Below, piece by piece: positions 1-9,304 of a DNA stretch of 64,000 nt. A model generated the notes under the pieces. It worked only from the letters and a program-made list of their open reading frames with translations, searched no databases and had not been told where the DNA came from. The DNA comes from Ilex aquifolium (lineage: Eukaryota > Streptophyta > Magnoliopsida > Aquifoliales > Aquifoliaceae). Location: NCBI GenBank assembly GCA_951799425.1, contig OX637401.1, forward strand, positions 14,843,501 through 14,907,500, given 5' to 3'. A program made the translations under genes and the position numbers. Position 1 is the stretch's first letter. Every line of letters starts with the position of its first letter.

Positions 1-36
1 TGGCCAAAGCGGCTTCGACCAAACAGGCTTTTCCAT
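1..36 (-). CDS. Proline-rich cell-wall protein, copy 1 (N-terminal 12 codons)
   Basis: This is the extreme 5' end of a minus-strand gene whose body lies left of the window. The codons from the ATG at 36 encode MEKPVWSKPLWP, identical to the start of copy 2 at 20061 and differing by one residue from copy 3 at 45486. By analogy with those copies the product should be a secreted hydroxyproline-rich wall protein. The ATG is chosen because the 5' leader and TATA box upstream align in all three copies. Nothing can be said about its length or integrity. Confidence 0.75.
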   Translation of the reverse strand, partial: MEKPVWSKPLWP

Positions 37-103
37 ATCTGGGAACACTTGGAAGTAAGGTATGAAGGCTGTTTGATGGAGAACTAGATGAGAGGCAAAC
101 CAA

Positions 104-111
104 TATTTATA
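104..111 (-). promoter_or_regulatory. TATA box of copy 1
   Basis: The minus strand reads TATAAATA, 68 to 75 bp upstream of the ATG at 36. The same element sits at the same distance in copy 3 (45553-45560) and is mutated in copy 2 (20129-20136). A transcription start about 30 bp downstream would give a leader of roughly 40 nt. Gene assignment is inferred from position. Confidence 0.65.
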
Positions 112-346
112 GTGGCCACAGAGATACACTTATTTAATGAAATTTACAAAGTTTCTACCCATTTCAATTACTAGGATGAGTTTAGGTATCTCAAAAGAAA
201 AAAACAAAATCAGCACCATATCAAAAATTAAACATCTAATCTTTGGTTGTTGCAAGACAATAATCAACAATTTACTTTTCAAGACCATTACTAATGTTTT
301 TGTCCCTGTAAAAACATGTCACATGTAAAGTTCTCTTATTGTATTA

Positions 347-911
347 CTAGTTATTGCCTGTGTCTGAAGGCACAGAGTAATAAAAAATGATAAACAATAA
401 ACATATTTGTATTCATATCCAAAATCAAATCACAAACATAAAAGAGAAATAAATGAATTTTAAGTATCGATTATAGTGGAGTGAGAGGTGGTGGTGGTAG
501 GAGACGGTGATGGCTGTGGTGGGTGGCAATGACCGTGGTGGCGGTGATGGCGGCGGCGATGGTGGTGGTGGCGACAATGGCCGTGGTGGCGGCAATGGCC
601 GTGGTGGCGGTGGCGGTGGCTGTGGCGGCGGTGGTGGTGGTGGGGGTGGTGGTGGTAGAGGTAATGTTGAGGCGGTTTCAAACACTATTATTTTTTTTAA
701 AGTACTCATGATAAATAATTTCTAGAAGTACTTTTAAAAAATCACTTCAAACACACCCTTAGGGGCCTATTTTTCCTATTAAATTTAGGGTGTTAATATT
801 AGCCGTTAGATTTACTTTAAAGTAAAATTTAAAGCGATCTCAACCGCGAATAGAAAAAGTCATTTTGTTTATCTTTTGAGATTTGAATTGTAAGCTACTT
901 TATTATATAGA
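347..911 (-). mobile_element. Non-autonomous mini-Helitron, 565 bp
   Basis: On the minus strand it begins TCTATATAATAAAG (at 911) and ends with the hairpin CTGTG-CCTTCAGA-CACAG followed by GCAATAACTAG (at 347). Helitrons start with TC, end with a short hairpin plus CTRR, and insert between A and T without target duplication. All three hold here. The sister unit reads GTATTATATAATC near 20280-20292 and is the empty site. It lies 311 bp upstream of the copy 1 start codon. The interior contains a GGT/GGC-rich tract and no replicase. Its 5' end resembles that of the larger Helitron at 29623. Confidence 0.85.
488..667. repeat. GGT/GGC trinucleotide-rich tract inside the mini-Helitron
   Basis: About 180 bp of G-rich trinucleotides (GGT, GGC, GAT). 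It reads as poly-Gly on the plus strand and poly-Pro on the minus strand in overlapping short frames. No conserved domain or plausible start is seen, so I treat it as low-complexity sequence, possibly captured from a proline-rich gene. Confidence 0.7.
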
Positions 912-1440
912 TATAATCAATGGTTATCGCAGTGGTATCATTGCCTTATCCTTTGGTTATATTATTAGACTGACTTGTTTCATTAATTTTTTTGGTAATG
1001 GATAACTATATCAATATGTACTATGTGAAGTCCCGGTTGCACCCAAATCTTGATGTATATATAGAATCATCCACAAATCACATTGATCAGTTAAACTTGT
1101 GCGTTATATGAAAAATAAGATTCAAACTTAGAACGTGGGATTTATGCCTCAACTTTTGTTCGACCGTGAACTAATCTGTGCAATATTCAGTGCCATTGAG
1201 ATCAATTAATTTATTTTGTATCTCTGCATCAAAGAAAATATATTTATTCCAAAAAAAACCAGAAAAAAATAAGAAGAATACAAAATGATCTAGGATAGTA
1301 GGTCAGTTAGAAACCCCTAGCTAATGCTACTAATATGGTCCCTACCTACTTCAAATGCGCAGTTAAAGTTGAGTCTTACTTCAAATAAGAGGAAGGAGGG
1401 AGACTTACCTCCGGCCACAAACATCTAAAAAAATTCACTT
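912..1440. other. Non-coding upstream flank, duplicated in all three units
   Basis: No gene is seen. The sequence aligns with 20290-20854 in unit 2 and 45780-46355 in unit 3, with scattered differences and indels, so it belongs to the segmental duplication. Short A-runs near 1250 vary in length between copies. Confidence 0.7.
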
Positions 1441-1656
1441 CAACGGCAGGTTAAGTAGTAATGGAGACGAGTTGTAACTCAGATGTTCTAAATTTGAATC
1501 TTGACGATTTATTGGGGCCAAGTTATGAAATTTCTCATGAATATCTTAGTCTTCGTATGGGTAGTCTACATTTGATCGGACTGGATAGAAGATTAGTTGG
1601 GTGTGTGTAAATTGGTTCGGACACCAATGATCATTGAACCAAAAAAAACAAATCTG
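1441..1656 (+). mobile_element. tRNA-derived SINE, unit 1 copy
   Basis: About 216 bp beginning CAACGGCAGGTTAAG and ending in an A-rich tail after TTGGTTCGGACACC. The 3' part resembles a common plant SINE tail (CGGACACC then A-run), recalled rather than searched. The TSD is clearest in the unit 2 copy (AAAATTTCACTT on both sides). Here it has drifted to AAATTCACTT and AAAATTTCATTT. A degenerate box-B-like AATTTGAATC sits near 1490. The insertion predates the duplication. Confidence 0.65.
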
Positions 1657-2140
1657 AAAATTTCATTTGGAGCTTTTTTGGATACAAGGACCCTCATTCT
1701 TGATAATTACGATACCCTCGTGAATGTTTTTGCAAATTGCATATTGATCGATTAGTTGCTTGAAGTTGATTTATAAAAAGATTGTTTTGAAAAACAATTC
1801 TTAACATATTTACTTAAAAGCTGGCCAATTCTAGAGAATTTGTAAAATATTATGCAAAATTAAAACATTTGGTGGCAGTCATTGGTTGTTTTTCCCTTTA
1901 CATGCAGAGCTCTTCTACAGCAAAGGTATCTTCTTTTTTCTTTATGCCCCCTTAATTCATATTTTGCGCAAGTTATAGCTATATATATTTCGACCTTGGC
2001 GGTTTGAGGAGATGGCAATTTGTAATGGCATAATAGCTATGACAAAGAATTGATGGGGCCATATTAGAATAGCAATACTTTGGAGAGGCCATGTCATATT
2101 TATTTGCTAAACTTAAGTGGTCAAAAGGTAATTTGGGGTA
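1657..2140. other. Non-coding flank
   Basis: No gene or TE terminus recognised. It aligns with 21073-21501 in unit 2. In unit 3 the equivalent stretch is replaced by unrelated sequence. Confidence 0.6.
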
Positions 2141-2448
2141 GGAGTGTTAATCGAGACGCTCGGCTCGGATAAGATTCGTCTAGGATAAGACTCAACTCAA
2201 GCTCAACTCGTGTTCTAAACGAGTTGAGCTTGAACAATTTTTTAGGGTCGTTTAGAAAAATAATCCTAAAAGTCTTGGCTTGAACTCACTTAGCTTGGCT
2301 CGTTTGTATGTAAAATAGTCGAATTATTCGGGTTCGGACTTGCTTATTTTTTAAACAAGCCGAGTTTAGATAATTTTTTAGTCTCATTTAAAAAAATGAA
2401 CTCGACAAACTTGAATTTCAACACGCAAAACTTAGTTTGATTAACCCC
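2141..2448. mobile_element. TA-flanked MITE, unit 1 copy
   Basis: Flanked by TA on both sides, with terminal inverted repeats GGAGTGTTAATC and, decayed, GATTAACCCC. The unit 2 copy (21502-21813) has perfect GGGGTGTTAATC termini. The interior has GAGTTGAGCTTG-type inverted motifs. A TA target duplication suggests a mariner/Stowaway-like origin. It is shared by units 1 and 2 and therefore predates their split. Confidence 0.7.
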
Positions 2449-2745
2449 TAAAAAATGTCAAACTACACACTTGAGAATGGTCCAGCTAAGATGGAGTGGC
2501 ACCTGCTATGGGTTAGGCTTTGGATTATTTTAAATAATATTGGTCCAGCTAAGATGTTAGAGACTCTATATGTTGATCTCCATTAGAGTTCTTATTTTTC
2601 ACACAAAGTTATCGAATTTTCACCATCACTTTAATTAATTAATCAATGATTTAATAGTTGATGTTTAACAATATTTTTTTATATATTATAATGTGCATCC
2701 ATATCGATTTTATGTAAGTAATCTAAAATCAGTGGTTTAATTTTT
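2449..2745. other. Non-coding flank
   Basis: No feature recognised. It is shared with units 2 and 3 in part (TTGAGAATGGTCC motif at 2472, 21836 and 47456). Confidence 0.55.
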
Positions 2746-2916
2746 GAGAAATACTATGTATCCCAAATTTGTAACCAAAATTTGCATCTCAAATGAAGGG
2801 GACCATTGAATGAGTGGGTCCCATCAACTTTTTTAAATGGGATCCATTGATCCAATGGTCCCCCTTCATTTGGGATGTAAATTTGAGTTGCAGATTTAAG
2901 TTACATATTATTGCTC
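2746..2916. mobile_element. 171-bp hairpin MITE with 9-bp TSD
   Basis: The element is a near-perfect inverted repeat. The left arm runs GAGAAATACTATGTA to GAAGGGGACCATTG, and the right arm is its imperfect reverse complement. Identical 9-bp flanks TTAATTTTT (2737-2745 and 2917-2925) mark a target duplication typical of Mutator-like elements. Unit 2 near 22107 reads GGTTTAATTTGTTAATATG and lacks the element, giving an empty site. It is private to unit 1. Confidence 0.85.
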
Positions 2917-2922
2917 TTAATT

Positions 2923-3180
2923 TTTTAATATGATTAATTGTGAACAATCTTTCCAATTCCCTTACCTGCCTTTTATTCCTCTTCTTTATAACTAACCTTT
3001 ATAGCCACCCCCACCTCTCTTAATTTGCATTTAAGCCAGAGCCTTTGACTTTTTAATATGATTCAATGTGAACAATATATCCAATTCCCTGACATGCCTT
3101 TTATACCTCTTCTTCATAGCTAAACAAACCCTAACCCTAAAATATAGCCACCCCCACCTCTTTTAATTTGCATTTAAGCC
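2923..3180. repeat. 128-bp tandem duplication with telo-box-like motif
   Basis: Two copies, starting at 2923 and 3051, each contain a CCAATTCCCT motif and ATAGCCACCCCCACCTC. The second also has AAACCCTAACCCTAAAA near 3127. Units 2 (22115-22245) and 3 (about 47795-47925) have one copy each. AAACCCTAA is a telo-box promoter motif in plants. No downstream gene was found. Confidence 0.7.
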
Positions 3181-4104
3181 AAATAGTTGTTGTATGTATC
3201 CCTTATTCAGGGTAGTCATGGGGACATTAGTTAGAGATAAATATTTACTACACATCAAATAATCTACTGAAGTTTTTGCTCCAAATCAACGTGGATGGTT
3301 GCTTGATACCAAATTATGGTTCACCCAAGTGCAGATGATGAAGAAGTAATAATTTTTTGATAAGTCCGAGTTAAATCCATATGGAGCAGAATAGGTAAAC
3401 ATATCTAAGAATATGGAAAAGAGAAATTTGATTTAACCAATTCAAAAGTTTTGAGTAGTTTAAGGTATAAAAATAAATCAATTGATGAAAAGTAATCCGC
3501 TAGTTTCGGGATATCCCTCATAAATCAGAAATATTGAATTTCCACAAGTTAATAAAATTAATTTTCTCAATTGTTACACAACGTTAGTATGAATCAATCG
3601 GAGGATTTATCATAAAAAAATGGCTATTGATCGAATTTAAATCAATGGATCAAAAGCATTCATTGTACCAAAGACTAATTTGTTGACAACAAATCAATCA
3701 ATTATACAAAACTTCAAACTGTTCTAAAAATTATTCAATCCATGTGAAACACAACAACCAAAAATATAATTGAATTAAAACTTGAAAAATCCAAATGATT
3801 GATCGTCACAAGTTCATAACCCTAACTAAAACAAAAGTACTCACAAATTGTTAGGCTAAAGACTTCATATTCAATGAGACTATAATCGTTTTTCTCCACT
3901 TTACACATTTCTAACCTATCTATTTACACTCGGGACTAAGTAAACCCTAATAGAACTCTTGTGAAGCTGATAAGGCTATCGAAATTTCCAAGATGCGTTC
4001 GGACAAAACTAATTTTTTGTCTAGATCTTTTTCTTCTCTTCTGTTCAAGCGGCTAAGGTGCAACTTCTAGTTCAACTCTCTTCCTCCACTACTTGCAATC
4101 TTAG
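3181..4104. other. Non-coding flank shared with unit 2
   Basis: No gene recognised. It aligns with 22240-22967. Unit 2 lacks about 3685-4010 and has an extra stretch near 22850-22925, so both copies have changed by indels. Confidence 0.6.
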
Positions 4105-5150
4105 TGTCACACCCCCACCCCGGACTACATAAGGTGGGCTATGGACCGGCCACCAAGGCCTTAACCAACAAACCCTAGTGCATATTAAATACAAAATGTA
4201 GCAGCAAACAACTAACAAAGTGATCCTGCTTATATACCTTATGAATACCATAGAAATCAACTAAATATATTCCAATGCTATTAATAAACCACAAGTAATT
4301 CCATTACCATACCTTAAGGTTTACAAGCTCAAAATTTAAATAACATCACTCTCAAAATAATTAAATATAGTGTCTCAAATCCATAAATGACACTTATTTT
4401 TGAGGACCTACTTAAGACAATTCCTCAAGTCCTCTAATCTCTTGTTTATTTCAAGACTTACTCCTTACCCTGATCTTCGACTGAAAAAATGTTAAATATT
4501 TTTTTGAGCACGACGGCCCGTGAATAGCAACCAATTCTAATGAGATGTGAAAATAAGTCCCACAGTTTATATATAAGAAATAAACTTTGATACATACATA
4601 AGTACAACAAATTTTACCCCTGCCACTCTCACATAATCATTTTAAAAGAATGATCTCATGTTCATAAATATCTTTATAAATGAAAAAATATTTATAACTT
4701 AAATACCCACTTATTTTCATAAATAACTTTATAAATGAAAAAATATTTTATAGCCCAAACACTCGCACACACTTAGTTTCAAATACATTTGCAATCTTTA
4801 GCCTGATAGCTAGGCCAAATCTCATGTTTGTGACCATTAGTCTGGTAACTGGCCCTGTCGCTTGTTATCAGTAACTTGATGACTGGCCCCGTCTCTTCTT
4901 ATCACTAGTTTGATGATTGGCCTCTATGTGCACATCTCTATACTGGTCACACTGATACCCTTTAAATCTCGTTACCATTCAGATCGAGTAAACTAGTCCA
5001 CGTCTCATAAATATATGCTTTTATCACACACCAAAACCATCATTTTTCGTAAAACACAAAAAGGAATTTAGTCAAGTCTTTGTTTTATCTTTGAGTTAGA
5101 AAGGGAAGAGTTTCATTCTAGCCATTTCTCACACACGTTATGTTCCAAGA
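4105..5150. mobile_element. Truncated Ty3/gypsy-type LTR (TGTCACACCCC end)
   Basis: Begins TGTCACACCCCCACCCC, the terminus expected of a TG...CA LTR of plant gypsy elements. No matching opposite end was found before the sequence meets the Tat gag relic near 5150, so the LTR is truncated. It contains three diverged short repeats of the type TTTGATGACTGGCCCC at about 4830-4925. Orientation is uncertain. The unit 2 copy is 22968-24573 and contains a MITE. Family placement is an inference. Confidence 0.5.
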
Positions 5151-5430
5151 ATATACTAACTACTTCTTCGAATTCCTTGAGATAGAGATATCAGTTTTCA
5201 CTTCCCATATCATGGAATTAAGGGAACAATTGGAGCATTCCTGGTTTAACAATAAATTGGCGTGCTTGCGTAGGGAAAACAATGCACGACGATGTGGAAG
5301 AACGGGTAGGTTGAAGAAAATCATTCATAGTCTGACCAAGTGGAACTATAGCTGGATTATTTCCACCATTACCCCCTACTGGCAAAATATTGGGTGAAAT
5401 AATGTCATTGTGGTTATTCTGAGCAGCCAT
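5150..5430 (-). pseudogene. Tat-type gypsy gag N-terminus, unit 1
   Basis: The minus-strand frame from the ATG at 5430 encodes MAAQNNHNDI and then FLQPTRSSTSSCIVFPTQA and KPGMLQLFP. This is the conserved N-terminal gag segment of plant Tat/Athila gypsy elements (LQP-R-S-TPSCI-P, IQLLP, FHGM-EN-Y-H). Stops follow at 5218 (Q to TAA by comparison with unit 2) and shortly after (C to TGA). The homology continues as YLYLKEFEEVVSIFLE to about 5150, where it joins the LTR fragment. Gag forms the nucleocapsid, but this copy is dead and truncated. The paralogue is 24574-24864. Confidence 0.75.
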
Positions 5431-5629
5431 ACCTAAAAGTGGTGGTAAGTCCTGTCTAAGTCTAGCAAGTCGGTCTACTTGGTCTCTATCTCACATGTAA
5501 ATCTACTAAACCTAAAAATTTAAAATTGCAAGAAAGCAAGAAATAAATTACAACATAGCACCTGGGCTTGTGATGAAAATCATAAGACTTGCTTGACTAC
5601 CTCTATATCGCCATACATTACCGTTAATT
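5431..5629 (-). other. Tat leader region between PBS and gag
   Basis: About 200 bp of leader between the primer-binding site and the gag start on the minus strand. No ORF is expected and none is seen. Confidence 0.5.
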
Positions 5630-5649
5630 GTTCCCCGACAATGGTGCCA
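5630..5649 (-). promoter_or_regulatory. Primer-binding site of Tat-type element, unit 1
   Basis: The minus strand reads TGGCACCATTGTCGGGGAAC. It is close to the TGGCGCCGTTGCCGGGGA site (tRNA-Asp type) used by Athila/Tat elements. It sits 8 nt after the proposed LTR end, which fixes this LTR as the 5' LTR on the minus strand. Confidence 0.75.
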
Positions 5650-5657
5650 AAAATTCT

Positions 5658-7208
5658 TGCCTTCTAAGGGGTTGTAGTTTCATGAGTGCTTCCAAGCGTA
5701 AGAGAATAGTATCATGTAGTAACTTGAATAGAAGTCCAAAGTCATTTCTTCAGGGAATGATTTGGAATCCAAGGTGATGGAAAATAAAAAAAAATCTTTG
5801 AAATTCGAGAGTTTGGAAATTAACTACTAATGAAAATGAAATTTTATAATTGGAAAAACTATATAATCTTCAAAATTCATTCCACCTATAAATAAGAATT
5901 TTTGCTTCAAATCTATAACTCATCTGCTCTCGTATTCAAACTAGTATAGACGGATGATTTTCAATAAACACTTTGAAAAAAATCAATAATAGAAATTGAA
6001 AGACAGTGTATGATGAAAAAATCAGTAGCCTACATGTTGTAGAAAACACCACTAATTATCTATACTGCAAACCAATTAGGTTTTTGAAAGCATATCTTAT
6101 TTAAACAATCACAGAAACCCATAGGATCTACCTTGTTCAAAGCATAAACCCTAATTTAGAGCATAAACCCTAGTTCATAGGTTGAGAGTCCTTCTTTAGA
6201 TTATCCAGAGAAATACTACTCACTCATGATAATATAAATAAAAAATGATGTTAAGAAGACATAATTAAATTTAGAAAAGTAAAGATTGACTTGAAAATAA
6301 TTGCTTGTATTGGAAACTGAAATAAAATAACAAAGATTGAAATTAAAGACAAATGAATGTATGATTGCTTAGAACAATTGAAAAAACATAACTTAAAAGA
6401 GAGGATAGCAACAAAGCTCTATAGAACAAAACCCTAACACTCTCTAAATGTAGGAAACAAAGAAAAACTAAAAGAAGGCAGAAGAAGCTCCATATTCCTC
6501 ATAGGACCTTCTATTTATTATGATTGGAGGGAGAATCTTCAAATTTTTTATATATATTCTTCCCAAAATTATCTCATTCTTCGATTGGTTGAGAATGCCC
6601 AAAAGATATGGCGAAATCCGATCTTTAATTGAGTTTCCCGTGAAAATATGTCTTTACCTATTGGTAACAACTCCTTTTGCAGCATGACCTACTGGTAGAA
6701 CAGTAAAAAATACTGGTAGAACTTTGTCTGACAAAATCTCTGAAACTTATGTGGTTTTTCCTACCGGTAGAACATCCTTCACCTATTGGTAGGACTTCTC
6801 TTGACAAAGTACTTGGAGTTTTTCTACTGGTAGAACATGTACCACCAATCGGTAGGATTTCTGCACTAATTTTTTGTGCTTCAAGCTATCGATAGAATTG
6901 ACTTCCTATCGATATAACTTTTATTTTTCTGCCTTCCAACCGATATAATACCTACTAGTAAAACTTCTCTTTTCTTCAAAATAACTTCCAGGGTTCCCAG
7001 CTTCATCTTTTCACGAGCAAACTTAATCCCAACTCGTCTCTTTGCCATCCTATCAATGCTTAATATCCACATTTACACCTAAACTACCAGTAAACACAGA
7101 ATTCAAAAGATAAAACACAAAGCACACAAATTGAAGCAAGTTAGTTTGTTAGTAAGCTTAAAGCGAATATGTTAAGTTATAAAATAATGCAATATTGAGC
7201 ACTCAACA
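5658..7208 (-). mobile_element. 5' LTR of Tat-type gypsy element, unit 1
   Basis: About 1.55 kb. On the minus strand it starts TGTTGAGTGCTCAATATTGC at 7208 and ends GCA at 5658, just before the PBS. The start matches the LTR at 59228 (TGATGAGTATATAATATTGC). It contains a cluster of about ten degenerate TACCGGTAGAAC-like palindromic motifs. A short frame (6881-7072, MWILSIDRMAKRRVGIKF) resembles the short frame in the 57594-59228 LTR. It interrupts copia-A immediately after a CTSC motif. Confidence 0.75.
6650..6970. repeat. Cluster of ACCGGT-type palindromic motifs in LTR
   Basis: About ten degenerate copies of CTACCGGTAGAAC (variants TACTGGTAGAAC, TATTGGTAGGAC, TATCGATATAAC) are spaced 20-45 bp apart. 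The same cluster occurs in the LTRs at 26090-26400 and 58750-58990. Confidence 0.75.
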
Positions 7209-7475
7209 AACAACTAGTACAAACTTGAGAAATTTTATTCATGGAATAAAAAGCAATAAACTTTCTAGATTGCAAGTGATCAATGATTCTTTGAGGAGGA
7301 TGTCCAAGCTGATGGTGCCAACAATTATTATCAACTTTACGAAGGCGATTGGAGAAGAGAGCTATAGGAGGAGCACCATCAAGAGCATAAAGTCCAACGT
7401 GTTTACTCCCTTTCGCCACTACCAGGTTGGTGATCAAATCCTTTATCATAAAATACAATACCATCTATAGGAATT
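7209..7475 (-). pseudogene. Copia-A GAG-pre-integrase fragment, unit 1
   Basis: The minus-strand frame 7464-7177 encodes GLYALDGAPPIALFSN, then CWHHQLGHP and ISQVCTSC. This is the GAG-pre-integrase zinc region of Ty1/copia polyproteins (H-x-RLGH, C-x2-C). The frame then runs into the Tat LTR at 7208, so the copia element was broken at CTSC by that insertion. Upstream gag and protease parts continue at 7956-8298 and 9305-10436. The unit 2 counterpart is 26646-26907. Confidence 0.7.
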
Positions 7476-7955
7476 TGCGAAATAGGATTTAATAATTTGA
7501 TAAATTGGTAACTAGCCTTTGAGAGTTAAAAACTCTCTTTAATATGAATGCAATAGAGTTGAGATTTCCTCTCTAGTGGGTTTTCTCTAAACTTGATGTC
7601 TCTCACTGGTGGTTCTCTCTGTATTCAGATAGTCTTATTTATACTGGAGGATGTATCAACTAGTCTCCTCTATTGGGTTTTCTCTAAACTTGATGTTTCT
7701 CACTAGTGCTTCTCTCTGTATTCAGATAGTCTTATTTATACTGGAGGATGTATCAACTAGTCATTACCACCCACTTGATTAGTCGCCATATCCACCAGTA
7801 TTTTCTCAACTCTATCAATATTTCGTCAAATCCCTGTAGTCAAAGAAGGCTAAAAACACTCCGAGTAGGATTAATTGTCTTGACTAGTCTTTCACTACTT
7901 GATGGGTCCCCTAGCTAAGTTACTCATGCTGACTAGAAAAAATCTAACTCAAACA
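7476..7955 (-). mobile_element. Solo-LTR-like element inside copia-A, unit 1
   Basis: About 480 bp. On the minus strand it starts TGTTTGAGTTAG at 7955, and the end is placed at a CA at 7476. A TATA motif, TATAAATAAG, lies inside. It separates two parts of the copia-A reading frame. No clean 5-bp TSD was found, so the exact ends and the identity are uncertain. The unit 2 counterpart is 26908-27291. Confidence 0.5.
7578..7771. repeat. 97-bp tandem duplication within the LTR-like element
   Basis: GGGTTTTCTCTAAACTTGAT recurs at 7578 and 7675, so the whole 97-bp block including the TATA motif is doubled. Unit 2 has one copy (from about 27010). This explains the 480 versus 384 bp lengths. Confidence 0.8.
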
Positions 7956-8298
7956 TCCAATCAATGCAATATATATGTATGTATGTACCATTATAAATAA
8001 TATTTAATTCATAATAATTTCATAAAAAATACATCTATAATATATGAAATGAATAATGCAATATTTAACCAATGAATTAAGGTTTTATATATTTCGGATT
8101 TGACCACCAACTATGACTTAATTATCATCGAGGGATTTTAGCTATATATATTTTAACACCATCAAATGTAAAAGACGGAGAAAAATCAAAAGTATGTTCA
8201 CTAACGGATAACAAATCCTTCTTTATGTCAGGTACCAGTAAACATCATTCAGTTTGATTGAGGAAGGATCAGTACCAATAGATGCTTGACCAATGTGG
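7956..8298 (-). pseudogene. Copia-A protease-distal fragment, unit 1
   Basis: Minus-strand translation across frames gives ASIGTDPSSIKLNDVYWYLT, then KKDLLSVSEHTF. This is the segment between the copia protease and GAG-pre-integrase domains, with a stop/frameshift after YLT. It continues the gag/protease relic beyond the hAT insertion at 8307. The part nearest the LTR-like element cannot be aligned to any protein. Confidence 0.6.
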
Positions 8299-8306
8299 GT
8301 AATAGG

Positions 8307-9296
8307 CAGGGGCGGAGGGAGGCATGGCCCAGGGTGGGCACGTGCCCCACCTCAAAAATTTTTTTTTTTTTTTTAGTTATGTATATATATTATATATTTG
8401 TATAGTATATTATTTGTGCCCACCCAAAACCAAGATAAAAATGTTAGGCCCACATTATTTATTCAAAAAAATTAAAAAATTAAGTCCATTTAAAACAAAA
8501 AAATTTGAGTCCATCATTATCTACCCAAACCTATTAAAAAAATCAAAATTTTGACCTATTACAATCTACCCAAACCTATTAAAAAAATAAAATTTTTTGC
8601 CCAACATTAAAAACAAAATTTTTGGCCCACCATATTTAATTGTGTCCACCATAATATTGTGTTTAGGTGATATTGATTTAAATAGACTCATACATAAATA
8701 ATTGTTAACTTTTTGAACAACATTATTGAAACCTAATTGTAGGACCTAATACATTGCGATATTAAATATAATAGTCTTAATATTTAATAAATTCTACTGT
8801 CTATCCAATGGTCACAAACCATTGGGTCTCCATCAATTAAATCTCAAACTAGGTACAACTAATATAATTGTTAACTTTTAGACATGTCCGAATATGTTTT
8901 GAACATATTGATGTTATTTTATAATTTTTTTTAAATTGTAGAGTTATTTCATTATTATATAAAAATGTGTGTCGTTATGTAGTAAACTATACAATCATAA
9001 ATAGAAGATTGTTATCGTGATTTTATATATAAAAGAAATATTATTGATAAAATTAATTTATAACACTTTCAAATAATAAAAGCATTTCATGGTCAATTGT
9101 AAGTAATAATAATTAGTCGCATTCTCGATAAGAAGTTTTAATTATTATTTTTTTGTTTATGAGTATATCAATTTTTAATCTTCTATGTTTTAAAAATATC
9201 AAAAAATATAAATTTATGAACTTTTAAGGTCTATTAAAAAAAATCAAGACATATTAGTGTGCCCACTCTCAAAAAAAAGTTCTGGCTCCACCCCTG
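8307..9296. mobile_element. Non-autonomous hAT element, 990 bp
   Basis: The left terminus is CAGGGGCGGAG and the right terminus is the reverse complement of CAGGGGTGGAG. The 8-bp duplication GTAATAGG flanks it exactly (8299-8306 and 9297-9304), the hAT hallmark. Unit 2 at about 33474-33490 reads GGGTAATAGGCAAGG with one copy only, so it is an empty site. No transposase is inside. Subterminal GCCCAC motifs match the composite hAT at 27448. It disrupts copia-A and postdates the duplication. Confidence 0.92.
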
Positions 9297-9304
9297 GTAA
9301 TAGG

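Noticed and set aside
507..725. Glycine-rich plus-strand frame and proline-rich minus-strand frame
   Set aside because: Low-complexity tract inside a Helitron. Several overlapping frames are open for compositional reasons.
3120..3145. CCCTAACCCTAAA as an interstitial telomere
   Set aside because: Only two repeat units, conserved at the same place in three duplicated units. A telo-box motif is more likely.
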